Shown here: positions 41,842 to 54,334 of the stretch, piece by piece
How positions within the stretch are numbered: position 1 is the stretch's first letter
Layout: every line of letters starts with the position of its first letter
DNA from: Gnetum montanum
Lineage: Eukaryota > Streptophyta > Gnetopsida > Gnetales > Gnetaceae
DNA: 56,211 bases
Assembly: GCA_015680685.1 (NCBI GenBank)
Contig: MNCI01014154.1
Location: forward strand, 1-56,211
Reading direction: 5' to 3'
Position numbers and translations under genes: made by a program
The notes under the pieces: generated by a model
Database searches by the model: none
The model's input: only the letters and a program-made list of their open reading frames with translations
Told to the model about the DNA's origin: nothing

Positions 41842-44686
41842 TCAAATAGTCCTAGGTGATGGTGGCTCTTGAGGTTCTGAGGGACCTTCACTACCTTTAA
41901 GCATGTGTAGTGGCAGAGACCACTTTGGTTGTCCTGTTGCTACTGCTACTTCAAGTGGAAGGTGAAAAGAATCCAATAACACCTTCATTTTCTCTTCTTT
42001 ACTCCTGGGATTGTTTATATTCCATGCAACTTCGTTCATGTGGTCTAAGGTTGGAACATCCCAAGGACAAGGCAAAATGGGAAATAGCTCCTTCACATTG
42101 ACAAACCAAGCCACGAATTACTTGTGCTTAATGTCAAATGCTTGAAGTGTGTCTTATAGCACCTAGTATTCATTCATTCTTTTGGCTAGGTTCTCTGTAA
42201 CTAATCTCTAGTTGGTGAATTTCACCCTGAGAACCTTGAGTTTAGCATTCACAACTACAAGCTTTTGCTTGGTGTCTTTATGGGTCTTGAACTCGGCCTC
42301 ATACAATAAGTACAAGCTAGGCACTTGCTTTTCAAGTTTAGACCATGGTCGTCCAATAGTCAACATTGCTAGGTTTGCATAACAAAGATTGGATAATACC
42401 ATGTACTCCATCATCTCTTCAATCTGAAACTCTTTCATGAGAATTTCTGCTCTATTGTAGGCATCAATCAAATTAACAATGGGTTGCTATAATTCTCTAC
42501 CTTGTTGGAGTTGTTGGAGGGCCTCATTAACTTTTGCCTTTGCCAATTGGATATGCTTTTGATTCACCTCCTTTTGTAGGAAAACCTGGTCTCTATAATG
42601 ATTTTTAACTTTATTGAATTTTAGAGCCTTATTCTTCTAGGTGGCAATCTCAATAGCTAACTTCCGATGTAAGGCATAAACCTCCTCCATGAAGAGCTTA
42701 CAATTCTCCATTGTTAATATCCTTAGTTCAGTGTTTTCCCTAGTGAGCTACTCCTACTATTGATGAATAAATTCTTCTAACTATTGTTTTTACACATCAA
42801 CATTCTGCAAGTGATGGTTTTCTATGTTCAAGGATTCATTTTCTTAGTGCATCTACATCAATTCCTTCTATACTACATGAGTTTTAGCTTCTACTATTGA
42901 CTGATTAAAGACCATCATTACCATTTCTTCCTCAACAAACTTGCACTATTCTTAAAGCTATTTAAAAGCTTCATATTGTATCAATGCAGGGTTGATGAGA
43001 GCAAGGTTAGCAATTCGAGCACATAATTTAAAAACTTCTATAGCAAAGCATTGATTATGTGCTTGAGCTATTTCAAGTTGTCCCTTCCAAGATGACGCAC
43101 TTTCCCTTTACCTCGAACAACTCTGATTAGGTTGTAGTGATGGTATTCAATAAATCAAAGATATCTAGAATTAGTTGCCCAATTCCCACCAATCAGTCTA
43201 CCAGTTCTTCATGTTGGGCTACACTTCATCTTTCGTTGATTATCCCAATAGATACATGCATATCTCTTAAAGAAAAAACATCTAATTCAAGTGCTATAGG
43301 TGAATTTAATTCCTTAGCAACTTGATGAGCAATGATCTCTGTAGTTGTCTCTTGCTCCTAGTGCTGCATCACCAATATGATTGCCTCCTCATCCTCCTTC
43401 AAGTGCACCATAAAGAAAGCAATATTTTTAGAGATTTCCAGAAATAGATGGTGCTAAGAGAGAGAAATTGTCATCTCTTGGGCACTTGTATTTAACCTCA
43501 TAGGCAACCATGTTCATTAGGCAAATAACACTGATCCACCTCCATCTAGCTAATTATATGAGCCTCTTCTCTGAGGTGACTCATGGCTAGTCTATACATA
43601 TATGGATCTCCACCACTAGTTTCTACCTACTACTCTTGTTGTTGCAAGAGTTTCTCTTAGAATTTCTACATGCATTCAACCATAGTGTGAACCTCTGGTG
43701 TTTGCTCATGAGTAGGTGGTGGAGGTGGATGTTTATGCTCCTCTTTTGTGATCATGGCAAGCATCTTATCCTTCATCATCTTAGCCCACAAAGCACTAAA
43801 AGCATGCTTGAGTATATCATTTGCGTAGTGAACTATCCCTACCATTTTGTATAGTTTTCTTATCAAGTAGGGGAAGGACAAGGTATTTCTTCCACATTCA
43901 TTCTCCTTGAAGCACTTTTCTATCAATAGATAAATTAGTTGTAGAAGATTTGCTAGAAATTTTCCACTTAGAGTGATGCATGATCGAGCGAAGAAGGCTA
44001 TCACCTTAATGGGCCTCACCATTGGATTGAAGTGATAGGCCACTATCTTAAAATAGACTCACTTTGTGAGTGTGGGTGTGCCAAACTCCTTGCAATCAAC
44101 CACATAGCACTACTACAGCTGATCCTTCTTTGCTCCAAGGTCACCTTGTATTAACAACTCTACCAACTATGTTCATGTGTATGGCAACCTAAGGACCTAT
44201 GCAATGGCCTCCACTGAGTAGGACACTTGGATGTATTTGATTTTCACAGGGATCCTACATTCCTTTTATTCTAGAAGAGATACATTTCTACCATGTACCA
44301 CTCCCCATTGGAAGTGATGATTAATCATATGGGGAGGCTTGTAGTTGAGTTTTGACATCTTCTAGAGCTTGTTCAAGGAATGGTCTGAAATTTAATTCTT
44401 GGAGAACTAAGTGTTGGACCTCAAAACTTTTAATTATGTCAAGATATGCCTATGTGAGTGTGATTTCTAGTCTGGATACAAGGCCTAACACTTTTCCTCA
44501 TTGTGGCTACCTCTTTAGGAATCTATTAAATAGATTCCACCTTGGCCTCATCTCTAAGACGTCCTATTGCTTGGGTACCTCATCCTATTCTTGGCCATGT
44601 TCTTCTTGGCCTCTTCCTCCTCTAGGTGGCTTCTCTTGTCATTGTGATGGTTCCTCCTCCTACGACCCCTTCGATCTTTGTGCCAT
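41842..44686 (-). pseudogene. ORF3 of element E (plant-transposon-protein-like domain plus coiled coil)
   Basis: Starts MAQRSKGS at 44686, right after GATTATAG, and ends EPQEPPSPRTI at 41842; about 948 codons with stops and frameshifts. Domain blocks in order: VKIKYIQVSYSVEAIA and VLRLP (about 44250), IVAYHFNPMVRPIKV (44043), KNECGRNTLSFPYLIRKL and IVHYANDILKHAF, then a Pro/His patch (HKHPPPPPTHEQ). The second half is coiled-coil-like, for example KHIQLAKAKVNEALQQLQQ and LYEAEFKTHKDTKQKLVV. It matches ORF3 of C along its length. I see no membrane segment. Confidence 0.6.
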
Positions 44687-44745
44687 CTATAATCACACAT
44701 AACAATGGATTAGTAATTATTATGTAACTTAGAATGATTGGAATA
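44687..44745 (-). promoter_or_regulatory. Putative splice acceptor and branch point before ORF3 (element E)
   Basis: The minus strand reads ATTACTAATCC, then about 15 bases, then GTGTGATTATAG and the ATG. TACTAAT is close to the ideal branch-point motif, about 26 nt before the AG. Confidence 0.5.
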
Positions 44746-46829
44746 CCTTGTCTCATGAGAGGGTTACGTTTGGCTAAGGTGTGATTATGGTTGGATAGAT
44801 TAAGTAGTTAATTATTAATTTAATCTTTGGTTTACCAAAGCTGTTAGAAGGGTTAAATTCTCAAAAAGTAATGATTTAATAACACTTATTACTTAACCCT
44901 TTAGGGGAGTTATAAAAATTTTTGAAAAGAATTATCATCAAAACCTTCGGATTTGCTATGACCACAACTAAGAGCTTACCTCTAGTAATTGCAAGATTGA
45001 AGAATGGGATGATTTGGATAAATGATGTGAGAGTTATAAGCTTGGGAAGGTTTTGGACTCTGAAAATTGCAAAAACTACATGGGCATTATGGATCAAATG
45101 TGAAAAATTCCTAAGTGTTTAGTAGTATTTATAGTATTTTTATACTATGTTGATACAGCCTAATTAATGGGGCCTAGTTGATGTAGTTTGCTACATCAAC
45201 GGGGCCTATTCGATGCAACTATTGACCATCATTTACTTTTGTTGACTTGGTCAAAACTTGAAATTTACAAAGAGATTTTAAATGAAATTAGGGTCAAATG
45301 GAAGCCCAAACAACCACAAACATGATGAAAATGTAATAAGAGAGTGTTGAATTTTCAAAAATTAAGAAAATTAGGAAAACTTGTAAAATGGGATGGAACA
45401 TGAGAGTGCAAGGAGCATAGAGTGATGTGCACAATGGAATCTACAAAAGATAGGATTGTAACAATGCCTAAGGTAAGGAACTTAACTAACCAAACCAAGA
45501 GATATGCAAGTGGTCCTCCACATACTAGGCATTTACCCTTGTTACCCTTGCATAACCCCAACTAAGGAGTTTGCAGGCCCCATAGTTGTTTAATGGTTAT
45601 AAAACGTTAAGGACCAACCAAAAAGAATCTATCCAAGCATTTCAACACATCAAACTAAACATTGAGCATAACATAGAAATTGGTAGTGAGGTGAGTTATG
45701 GTAGCATAGATGAATGACTGAGAAGGTGAGATGGAATCTCAAATTAAGGTCGTAGGAAGTCCCTTGTAGCATATGTAATTAAAATGACCTAAGAAGTTCC
45801 ATCCTTAGTCCAAACCAAGACTAGCCTCTTTTAGTAACCTCACATTGCTACTCCAAGACCAATCCAGACACTCAAGACATAAGAGTGCTTCCATAAAACA
45901 ACAACCATTCCAAAAAGAGAAGAAAAGAAAAGTAGAAAGTGAGAGAGACTAGGGGGGGGGGGGGGGGGGGGGNCTTAGTTAGAGGGTACCTTCAAGCTTG
46001 TATGCATGTCTTTCTAGTCCCATAACTAGTGCTTGTAACACATTTATTTGTCCAAGGGGTGTGTTTTGAATTTCCATCATGTTTTTTTTTTCTTTTGAAA
46101 TGGAACCCACACCATGCAAAGAATTATTCATTTATTGTGTCTAAGGGGTGTGCTTTGAATTTCAATTATTTTTTTTCTTTTTCTTTTTAGGTGGGAACCA
46201 CACCATGCAAAGACTTTATTTGACTTCCAATTAGTGATTGGAATGGAATGATAAGAAGTTCATGAAAAACACACAAGCACTCAAGTAATTAGAAGAATAT
46301 GAGTATTGAGTCCTCTTGAAGTCACACCCTCTACAAACCTTTGAATCTTTCCCAATTTTGAAACTACCAAGGTCATCAATTGATTAAAAGTTTCATTAAT
46401 GGAGGGGACCTCAAACTACTAGAACAAGGAAAACCATAGAGTTTATTGGGTGGGAAGATGACATGGACTCACTACCTATTCCATGAAAAATAAACCATGT
46501 CATAATCATCAAACATCATAATTCAAAAATATAAACCAGACATCAACAATCACAACATTAAGCACAAACCATCATTGGTAAATAACAACAATGGCACTAT
46601 GTCCTGTAGCAATAAAGCACTTTTATTAGCAAAAATAATGAAAATTCACACTTAAACAAAACAAAACAAAGTAAAATATATAAGAAAGTGTAAACTAATC
46701 AAGAAAATTTCAAAGGTACTAATGATGGTGCAAATTTGGAAAAAAATTGTAAAATAAATAACTTGTAAAATCAAAAATGTGGAAAACAAAAAACAAAAAG
46801 TAGAAAAACTGAGAAGCCATATGGATTAT
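44746..46829 (-). other. Pol-ORF3 spacer of element E (intron-like), with poly-G and a local duplication
   Basis: No coding sequence seen. Blocks are shared with the C spacer. A run of 21 G and one N stands at 45952-45973. A block of about 85 bp carrying AAGGGGTGTG and ACACCATGCAAAGA occurs twice (46040-46123 and 46129-46215) but once in C. The sense strand is T-rich near 46740-46800. Confidence 0.5.
45952..45973. other. G21 homopolymer with ambiguous base
   Basis: The matching position in element C (near 17545) has no such run. It probably marks a sequencing or assembly problem. Confidence 0.7.
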
Positions 46830-48180
46830 TAGCATTGATGTCCATCTCCCCCATGATTGAGTTGAAAGAAGGAGATTTGAAAAATGGAATGTGGTTGTCC
46901 ATCTATCAAAGTGGTAGTTGCACTGGCTTGTCTTGGTTCTCTAAAAGGTTTTACTTGTTGGATGTTGACCAGCTGCTTTTTATTTGGGCTTTCAGGCTTG
47001 TAAATTAACATGGCCCCAAAGGAAAAGGTTTAATCAATTATATAATGTCCCTCAAAAAACATTTGGAACTTTTTCTTCTTGGGTACATGTGTGGGGTTCC
47101 AATATAGAACCTTATCACCTAGTTGAAATGTTACTTTCTATATTTTGAGGTCATGACATTGCTTGTTGAATGTCTTTTGCACCTCATTCAAAGATAGGGC
47201 CACCAATTGATTTTCATCTAGCACATTCATTTTTATCAATATTTCTTTCTATCCTAGACTTAGGTTAAGGTCCAAATCATAGGTTGTTGAGAGTGTACGG
47301 AGCTCAAAATGGATTAGGAGCATTGAAAATTTTCTATAAAATAACTCATAAAGAGAGTATTAAATAGGGAGTTTTCATGTTGAGTGATAGGCCCAAAGGG
47401 CATCATTGAGTTTGGTGCTCCAATATCTCCTATATTTTCTTATGGTTCTTGTTAAGATCTTTGTGATCTCTTGGTTAGTTACCTCTACTTAGCTGTTGGC
47501 TTGGGGATGGTGTGATGTTCTTAATTTATGTTCAACCCCCAAGAATTGCATCAATTTTCTAAAAGTGGCACCTATGAAATGAATTCCATTATCAAAAATT
47601 AGTACACATGGCACCCCCAAACATATTTACAACATTTTGCTGTATAAATCTAGCAGCAATGGATGATGTACAATTAGTAACAGCTACTACTTCTACCCAT
47701 TTTATGCAGTAGTAAACTGATACAATGATATACATCTTTCCATTGGACATGGGTGTGATGGAACCCATGAAGTCAAAACCCCCTATGTAAAAACACTCTA
47801 GTGGTTAAATCTAATATTTAGAACCTTCCATTCAAGTGTTCATCCCACCATCTCATTAACAATGTTCACAAGATCAAACAAATTGGTGGGCATCCTTGAA
47901 GATTGTAGGCCAATAGTATCTGACCATCAGGATTCTTATGGTTGTGCATCTCCCTGCATAGTGGCCTCCGCAAGGCCCTTCATAAGCATCCTAGAGAATG
48001 TATAGTTGATCTTCATCAGGGACACACCAACAAATGAAGCCATCAACGTATACCTTGTAGATATGTCCATTGATTTCTATGAAGTATTTAACCTAATGAA
48101 GAAATTGTTTCTTCTTTATAAAGTCAAGATCTTATGGAATCTTCTAAGCAATAAGATAGGTGAAGATGCCATTATAACAT
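46830..48180 (-). pseudogene. Integrase region of element E
   Basis: The HHCC part is readable near 48000-47880 (CGGHYAGRC, YYWPTIFKDAHQFV). The core near 47770-47560 shows MSNGKMYIIVSVYYCIKWVE and FIQQNVVNMFGGA, with the second catalytic region frameshifted (GGCACCCCC has one C too many). The end carries MLIYKPESPNKKQLVN and the tail IMGEMDINANNPY. It is more damaged than integrase of C. Confidence 0.75.
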
Positions 48181-49900
48181 GTTTTTTATGTAGGTGATTG
48201 ATCATTTATTGCTCTTGTAAATAGGATTTTGTCTAGAAACTAATCAGAGAGTGGGCTCTCCTCCTCTTTATTATCCCATCTTAAGTGTGAGAGGTGGTAA
48301 GTGACCACATTCTCAATTCCTTTTCAATCTAGCATTGTGAGATCAAATTCTTGCAAGATCATGAGCCATCATATGATACGAGAGCTCACCGTTGCCTTAT
48401 TCATGAGGAAGTGGGTTACATTATGGTCCATGTGCATAAATACTTTGCAGCTAAGCACATAGTGTCTAAAATTTTCAAGAGCATACACAACTTCCATTAG
48501 TTCCTTCTCCATGATGGTTTAATTTAATTATGCTCCCATAATGCTTTGACTCACGCAATGGATGTAGTATGGGCATTTCTTATCATCCAACTATGTGAGC
48601 ATAACTCCCAAGTTATAGTTAGATGCATCCATCATGATGTGGAATGGTCTAGAGTAGTCTAGTGCCCATAGAATTGGTGTTTCTACAAGTTTCTCCTTTA
48701 ACTATTGGAATTATTTTTCACATTCCCTGGTCCAGATGAAAGCTGCATCTTTCTTTGTAAGATCTACCAATGATTTTGCGATCTTAGAGAAATTTTCTAT
48801 GAATTACCAGTAGTAGCCAGTGTATCCAAGGAATGATTAAATTTCTTTAATAGTTTTTGATTGGCAGGTTATTCCATGGATGACCCTTATCTTTTCAAGG
48901 TCTACCTCAATCCCTTTTTGAGTGATTCTATGCCCCAGTACAATGCTCTCTTGGATCATGAGATGGCTCTTTTGCTAGTTGAATTACATATTTGTTTCTA
49001 CACATCTTTTCAATACTTACTCAAGGCTATCTAAGGCTTGCCCAAACATAGCTCCATTGGTGAAGAAGTCATCCATGAATATTTCCACACTACTATTGAT
49101 TTGCTACTAGAAGATGCTAAGGACTAGGAATTGAAATGTTGCAGGGGAATTACATAGACCAAATGACATCTTACAATATGCAAAAGTCCCCCAAGGACTT
49201 GTGAACATTGTCTTGGCTTGATCTTTTGGCATAATTTGGATTTGGTTATAACCACAATAACCATCCAAGAGGCTATAATAGTAATTCCCAAATATAGTGT
49301 CCAACACTTGGTCCAAAATGATAATGGAAAATGATCTTTAAATGTTGCCATGTTCAACAGCCTGAAGTTGATGTAGACTCACCACTTACCCCCTTTCTTT
49401 GGCATGATTACTAGTGGGCAAACCCACTCACTATCCACAATGTGATAGATAAACCCTTCCTTGAGGAGTTTCTCTATTTCCTCCTTGATGATCTGCTTCA
49501 ATTTTGGGTTCAACCATCTCTGTAGCTACCTTCTTGGCTCCAGGGTTGAGTTAATGTAGATGCAATGCTAGCATATTTGTGGATCAATTCTAGTCAACTT
49601 GGGATATGACTAAGCAAAGGCTATTGACCATTTTTTAACCACCTCTAATAGCCTTTATTTTTGTTTAATAGCAAGTTTGACATTGATTATGACCAATTTA
49701 ACATTAATTAAAACTGCATACTCCATGTTAGTTGCTAGAGTTTTTAACTCTAAGGGCTCCTTCTTGAAGTTATCATGGATTTCCAACTCTCCCCAATAGG
49801 TATCATCATTTTTAACATCAAATAGTTGGTGATGAATGTGTTCAAATTTATCCATTCCTTTAACATAAGCACATGTTAGGCTTTCAATTGGTTCCATGCA
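48181..49900 (-). pseudogene. Reverse transcriptase and RNase H region of element E
   Basis: The linker at 49897-49655 includes LELKTLATNMEYAV. RT follows: FKDHFPLSF, LDGYCGYNQIQIMPKDQAK, MFTSPWGTFAYCKMSFGLCN and SPATFQ (49316-49130), then VEIFMDDFFTNGAMFGQALD (about 49090-49035) with the catalytic FMDD intact. RNase H near 48620-48330 is broken by several stops. This is the best preserved RT of the window. Confidence 0.85.
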
Positions 49901-50530
49901 TAATGTGCTACTTTCTTAGTCAACAATCAGCCACTGGGTATGCTCCTATTTTATGGCTACTACGTACAAAAATTGTTGAATATCTATTTCTTGTGCACAC
50001 TGATTGCATGCTTTAATGTATGTACTTTTGATGGACCAAATATTTTTCCCACAATTGCACTCGTTATCATTATATGTGATGCATGAAATACTCTTCTTCT
50101 CCAATTTTCCAAATTCATTTTCCTTGGAGATTTCCAATAAGAGGTCCCTTATTTCAATTCATGCATTAACTATGCTTAACCAAGCTCTTAACATAATTAT
50201 GGGAAAGTCACCTTTGCAATTATCAATCTTGATCACTAGAAAATTGGCAAGACATGACCACCCACAAAGTGTGGTCACAATATCCTCTACTAACCCTAGA
50301 GGGATAGTAATTGACTAGTCTACTAATTCTAAATGAATTTTACTCTTCTTGAGAGGTGTTAGGTTCCAAGCTTTGTACATGTCATGGGAGATGAGGCTGA
50401 CACTAGAACCAAAATCAAGAAGAGCTTTGCATGTCTCATGTCCAATGATCTACACATAAATGAGTGGACTTCTTAGGTTAGATCGTTTTGTGGGAAGATG
50501 GCCAACCTTGATCTAATCAAAAACAACATG
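49901..50530 (-). pseudogene. Protease region of element E
   Basis: KALLDFGSSVSLISHDMY (about 50430-50380) keeps the catalytic D-x-G form (DFG). It continues toward NCKGDFPIIM and EISKENEFGKLEKKSISCI. The frame is close to open over the active site but breaks in the linker. Confidence 0.7.
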
Positions 50531-50539
50531 AGTTAGCAT

Positions 50540-53011
50540 CACAATGTAGATCTAAGGTAGTGTTTGATTTGAAGGGCACTAAAAGGTGTTGGATGTAGAG
50601 GATGAAGGTGTTGAAGATGTAGGGCAACTAGCCACATGAAGTTGTGAGGGTTTAGGAGGACTATTGGATCAAAAAAAAGGTTTTTTCCTGGATCGATTGT
50701 CCAAACCACATGGCTAGAAGGCAAAATGTGAATGTATAGCCCTTGTGGCATTTTGTTACTATAGATATGGATAAATTTCACCCTACATGGATGGATTAGG
50801 AGGTAACTAGATACAAGGTGGAGGGACATGTGTAGATGGATGTGGAGGATCGTATGGATATGGGTTCTCCCCTTGAGTGAGTGGTGAATTTCTTCAATGG
50901 TATTTTGAAGGGTAATAATGATGCTAAAATCATGCATGAGTTGCAAAACTTCTTGGAGATATGGGTTGCTAAACATAGTACTTGTATGGATCTAGTTGCT
51001 TGTAAGGATACTACTACCTTGGCAATAGCATTCCCCACAGTTGTGGTTGGTGCCACTACTAGTATTGTTCATATGATTTTGTTGGACCTCCACTTGGGTA
51101 GTAAGCTTCTTATTTTTGGTGGAACCATCCTCAATTTCCTTAAGGATAAGGTAATCATCTAGGTGCTTGCCTACATGCTAGCCAAGGATTAAATGCATAC
51201 ACTCGAAACTCCTGTAAGTGTGACATCATAGGGTAACATCCCTTTGTATGTTTGTATTAACAAATTTTACAACCAGAATTATCTTCAAAGTCTATCTCCA
51301 CAACTTCCTCTATAGTAATAGCTTTTCCCTTACCTTTTTAGTAGACACGTTCAACTTTTTTTCACCTCCTATGATTACAATTACAATTTTGCTCTTTGGA
51401 TTCTTCAACAATCTTCATAGAAATTTGGAATTTTTCATCCAAACAGTCCCATAATTTATCAACCTTTTTCAAAATATCATAAATATATTTTTGGATGGGA
51501 AAGGTTTTTCTGTTGACCACATCATCGGGTGGTGACTCCTCCTCATCAAAAAATTCAACCTCCCATTTCCTGATGAAAGGATCCCTATTATACTATTTTG
51601 CACTTTCCCTTTTTTGCAACACACCTTATTCTTTTTCTTCCTACTCTATCAACATTTTGATCTGATGAGCTCTTAGTTCATACAGTCTCCCTTGGGCATA
51701 CACCCCAAGAGTTCTTCTAGTTTCTGCTCTAAGCCCATCTATGATGTGGGAAAGTGATTTTCTCTAAGAATAACCATGACCAAGGCATCGAGGTAAGAGT
51801 GAATAATATCTACCCATAGAAGCATCCAAGGGTTCATGTATTCCTTATTTCCATCCTTGGATTTTCCTCATCAAATTAAACACTTTAGAGTACATTTGAT
51901 ATTTTTCATTGAATAACTCCAACATGGTACTCCATCTACAAATAGATTCTAACTCCAAAGACTGGTACCAGCTTTTAGCTTCTTTGAGGAGTATCCTAAG
52001 GAAGAGCTTGACTTTCTACCATTAATTTTCTAGGGTCTATAAGGCACAAGCATCATGGAAGGCTTGTAGATGTGTCTATGGATTAGAGTTGTATCCCTCC
52101 TCAAATCTTGGGATATTCTTCATGTCTAAGTGCTTAATTCGATTTTCTTTCATATGCCTAGTTGGAATTCTAATTGCCTATGTGATATTAAGCATACTTC
52201 TAGTTGCCAATAGAGGTTCCTCATCATGATTTTGTTGATAATGTCAATGATTGTTCATGCCACCTCTGCATTCTTAATGGCCTTGATGATCATTATTATC
52301 TCATTGATCATCCTCATCATGATTATTTTGATGGCAACTTCTATGAGAATTGATAGATGAAGAGGAATGTTCAAAATCGAATGAAGAGTATGGAGATGAA
52401 GGTGGACCGTCACTACCATTGTAGTATCCACCACCATGATTCTGCTCATTACTATCACCATCCTTAGATCCCTTACTATTGTGATGTTTGCCCAAGTCCC
52501 TACCTTGATTGTCACTTTTTTTCAAACCTATTTTATGAATATTTTACTGTAGGTTCAAGGTCACATCCTCATTACCAATAACAAAGGGTGGAGAATCTTC
52601 ATGTTAAGAACCTTCAAAGGAAGGATCCCCATTATCATCTTGATCTAGTAGGAATAACTGATTAGTTAAATTTTTCCCCTTTGTAGCCTCATGGTTTTTT
52701 TCCTAATGTTGATTTCCCTTGCATTGTGTTTTAGTGGGATGGTAGTCCCGAGTGTCATAACCATTCACAATATATTCCTCATGAAGATCTAAGGTGCCTA
52801 ACTTTTTAAGGGTTTGAAACAGCAGCCTTGGCATAGATCGATTAGGAAGCAAGATGATGGTTCCCTCCACATCACACCATCGCAACTATTCATCCTAATG
52901 TAGGATGAAGGTGAAGTTTGATACATACTCATCTGGATGAGTATATACCACTTTGCACTCTTGCGGGATCGACAGTTTGACATCTTTGCACCTATAAGAA
53001 GAATAAGACAT
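50540..53011 (-). pseudogene. gag: Gag of element E
   Basis: The start is ATG at 53011 (MSYSSYRCKDVKLSIPQECK). The N-terminal domain reads KVVYTHPDEYVSNFTFILH, then YDTRDYHP (to about 52720). A Ser/His/Asp-rich linker (52525-52300) is followed by the capsid-like core (51990-51600), a Glu/Lys-rich part, and the knuckle-like CKIC-x-YKHTKGCYPMMSH near 51280-51225. A Pro-rich tail ends the gene (50976-50560). At least four frameshifts or stops. Confidence 0.75.
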
Positions 53012-53146
53012 TTTGCAATATGAAATAAAATTTGAGTGTGCTTTTATAATTTTATGTATAGTGGGAAAAATATTGACCTTAAGGTTTATACAATGATATT
53101 AATGGTATTCACCAAACTTTAATAGTGCACATTTCAATAAACAAAT

Positions 53147-53164
53147 TCCCTAGCAATGGTGCCA
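53147..53164 (-). other. Primer-binding site of element E (tRNA-Asp type)
   Basis: Minus TGGCACCATTGCTAGGGA matches 14 of 18 bases of the tRNA-Asp site. All four mismatches are transitions. Confidence 0.8.
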
Positions 53165-53165
53165 A

Positions 53166-54058
53166 TGATGAGTAGAAAGGTAACCCTATGCCCAACCATA
53201 TGAATCATAGAGTGTTCACACATGATTTGGTTGAATTCCATGGACTTTATAATTTCCAGTGCACTAGTCTTCTAGGTAGTGAACCTTACCCTAAGATCAT
53301 TTATTATCTTCCCAATTACACTTGTGAAGCACATGGTATGGTTAAGTGTAATTGAGGCATACAATTTTTATAGTTTTATGTTTTATATTTTTGGTGCTTG
53401 AATAGAATTAAAATAAGGTAATTTAATGGCTAATTTAATGTAACTAACCTATTGGCCTCTAGCTAATCCTAACATAAGTATCGAGTTCCATTTTCTATAT
53501 ACATATTAAACCCATGTATCCACTACTAGGATACCAAGCACTACGCTACTAGGTGTACCAAGCAATAATTCCATTGGGATTACAAAGAGAATACATGTTA
53601 CACTCGAAGTGGTTGTACTTATGTATTTAATCTATCTAGTTTATCTTGCTCAATTATCTTAACTATCTTAATTACTAGAAAACATTGAATAAGTAATTAA
53701 AAACATTAAATGCATAAATGAAATATTTAATCTATCTAGAATGCATCAAGGTTTATTAGAAATCTCATCTTTATTGTCTCACACACTATCATGCTCAAGT
53801 ACAACAATGCTCAAATAAATATCCATACACTCAATGAATCCTACTACAGGCACTCACAAAAAATATTCAACTTTCGAATACACAAACTGCAAGAGTGCTA
53901 CTACTACTATTAGAATTGATGCTATACATGTGGCTGGTGGCTCATATTTATAGACCAAGATAGACCCTTGCATTGATGAGGCCACATCGATGCAATTAAC
54001 TATGTCGACGGGGCCTCATCGATGGGGCCTAGTTGACGCAACAAATTAAAACTCATCA
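53166..54058 (-). repeat. 5' LTR of element E, 893 bp
   Basis: On the minus strand it runs from TGATGAGTTTTAATTTG (54058) to ...CTACTCATCA (53166). GGCCTCATCGATGGGGCC-type repeats lie at 53965-54035, the TATA box (CTATAAATA, minus) at 53945-53953, and three ACCAAGC units at 53520-53580. Confidence 0.85.
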
Positions 54059-54334
54059 CCAGTCCACTTCCTGTTCCACTTCACCTAGCTTCCCATGACT
54101 TGCCTATACTAGCTTCACTGTTCCATGCTGGCATGACCTGTAACCCTAGGTATAAATGCCTTAAGTCATTTCCTCAAAGGTTACCTTAAGAGACACATCC
54201 ATTATTACAACATGACCTTTCAAGTCTCAATTACAACTATCCTTTCAAGTCTTGTTAAGATAATAATAACACTTATTATGAAGAGACATCATCTTCATGA
54301 GGTAGTACCATCATTTGCGAATGGGGATGTGACA
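54059..54334 (-). repeat. LTR of element F, right part
   Basis: Continues from 40702 and ends GGATGTGACA, the inverted copy of its first ten bases. Read on the minus strand this is the start of the 3' LTR. Confidence 0.55.

Larger units (their letters stand above)
40703..54058 (-). mobile_element. Element E: large Ty3/gypsy retrotransposon with ORF3, sister of C
   Basis: The minus-strand order is 5' LTR (53166-54058), tRNA-Asp-like primer site, gag (about 50540-53011), protease, RT, RNase H, integrase (46830-50530), spacer, ORF3 (41842-44686), purine tract and 3' LTR (about 40703-41595, partly N). It is collinear with element C along its whole length. Its RT box is intact (FMDD), but stops and frameshifts elsewhere make it dead. 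It lies within the LTR of element F. A target duplication cannot be checked because the gap reaches the left end. Confidence 0.85.

Noticed and set aside
50004-51162. Plus-strand ORFs over 50004-50318 and 50881-51162
   Set aside because: They are antisense shadows of protease and gag of element E on the minus strand, matched by similar shadows in element C.
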